Below the pieces are notes generated by a model. It did not search any database. It was not told the origin of the DNA and worked only from the letters and a program-made list of their open reading frames with translations. This document shows, one piece after another, positions 6,244 to 6,380 of a stretch of 6,380 nt of DNA. Origin of the DNA: Chloroflexota bacterium (GTDB lineage: Bacteria; Chloroflexota; UBA5177; JANWHV01); contig JAQBPC010000092.1 in the NCBI GenBank assembly GCA_028287725.1, forward strand, positions 1-6,380. The letters are read 5' to 3'. The translations under genes and the position numbers were made by a program. Positions within the stretch are counted from its first letter, which is position 1; each line of letters opens with the position of its first letter.

Positions 6244-6261
6244 CACGGGGGGCCCCGCGTG
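6244..6261. terminator. Imperfect GC-rich palindrome next to the minus-strand stop codon
   Basis: CACG at 6244-6247 pairs with CGTG at 6258-6261, and GGGG pairs with CCCC inside, with one G-G mismatch. It starts five bases beyond the TGA of the minus-strand gene (6267-6269). No T run follows on the minus strand, so a terminator role for that gene is only possible, not shown. Confidence 0.35.
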
Positions 6262-6266
6262 ACCTA

Positions 6267-6380
6267 TCAGAGCGCCGCGCGCACTCGCGCCGTGAGGTCC
6301 TGGTTGGAGATACCGGCCGAGATCCCGAAGCGCACGATACCTTTACGGTCGATCACATAGAACGTCGGGAAGACGGGTCC
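6267..6380 (-). CDS. C-terminal fragment of a thioredoxin-fold (TlpA/redoxin-like) protein, start outside window
   Basis: On the minus strand bases 6380 to 6267 read as 37 codons and a TGA, open at the window edge. The peptide contains PVFPTFYVIDRKGIVRFGIS and ends LTARVRAAL. The pattern PT-F-x-(V/I)-I-D-(R)-(K)-G-(I)-(V) is the C-terminal half of the thioredoxin fold in TlpA/ResA/AhpC-TSA relatives: the Pro before Thr is the cis-proline facing the active site, followed by strand 4, a beta turn with D-x-x-G, and strand 5, then a final helix. The CxxC or peroxidatic cysteine would lie upstream and cannot be checked, so thiol reductase, cytochrome-maturation factor or peroxiredoxin cannot be told apart. 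It converges on the aldolase gene. Confidence 0.8.
   Translation of the reverse strand, partial: GPVFPTFYVIDRKGIVRFGISAGISNQDLTARVRAAL

Noticed and set aside
6088..6360. A 90-codon plus-strand open frame
   Set aside because: It runs through the hairpin repeats and then antisense to the redoxin fragment, and has no Shine-Dalgarno sequence or known motif.

Overview
The window is GC-rich bacterial DNA with three recognisable plus-strand genes, the tail of a convergent minus-strand gene, and a cluster of small hairpin repeats between the last two. The Trp-led repeats of the first protein, the large secreted multi-domain glycosidase and the tetraloop hairpin repeats together suggest a Chloroflexota-like (or other GC-rich, environmental) bacterium. 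This is a judgement from style; no marker gene is present.

Layout. 1-1908 (+) is the 3' part of a gene for a cysteine-free, all-beta extracellular protein, with Ig/TIG-like modules followed by four Trp-led ~100-residue repeats. A perfect 36-nt palindrome (1937-1972) follows it. 2081-5047 (+) encodes a 988-residue secreted clan GH-A glycoside hydrolase (signal peptide, N-terminal beta domain, WNEP/ITETGY catalytic barrel, beta cap, NEW3-like domain, CBM9-like domain, C-terminal beta domain). The gap 5048-5284 holds two hairpins and a small perfect palindrome upstream of the next gene. 5285-6046 (+) encodes an HpcH/HpaI-family class II 2-keto-3-deoxy sugar acid aldolase. 6047-6266 is non-coding and packed with short hairpins with T(G/A)AA or TTCA loops, arranged as three copies of a composite unit, two of them head-to-head. 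6267-6380 (-) is the C-terminal 37 codons of a thioredoxin-fold (TlpA/redoxin-like) protein whose start lies beyond the window.

Functionally, the first two proteins look like exported cell-surface or secreted products, one structural or adhesive and one acting on polysaccharide. The aldolase is cytoplasmic and could act in sugar-acid catabolism, but hairpins separate it from the glycosidase and no operon is evident. The most unusual element is the hairpin cluster at 6073-6226, where loop sequence and spacer are kept while stem bases change in a pair-preserving way.
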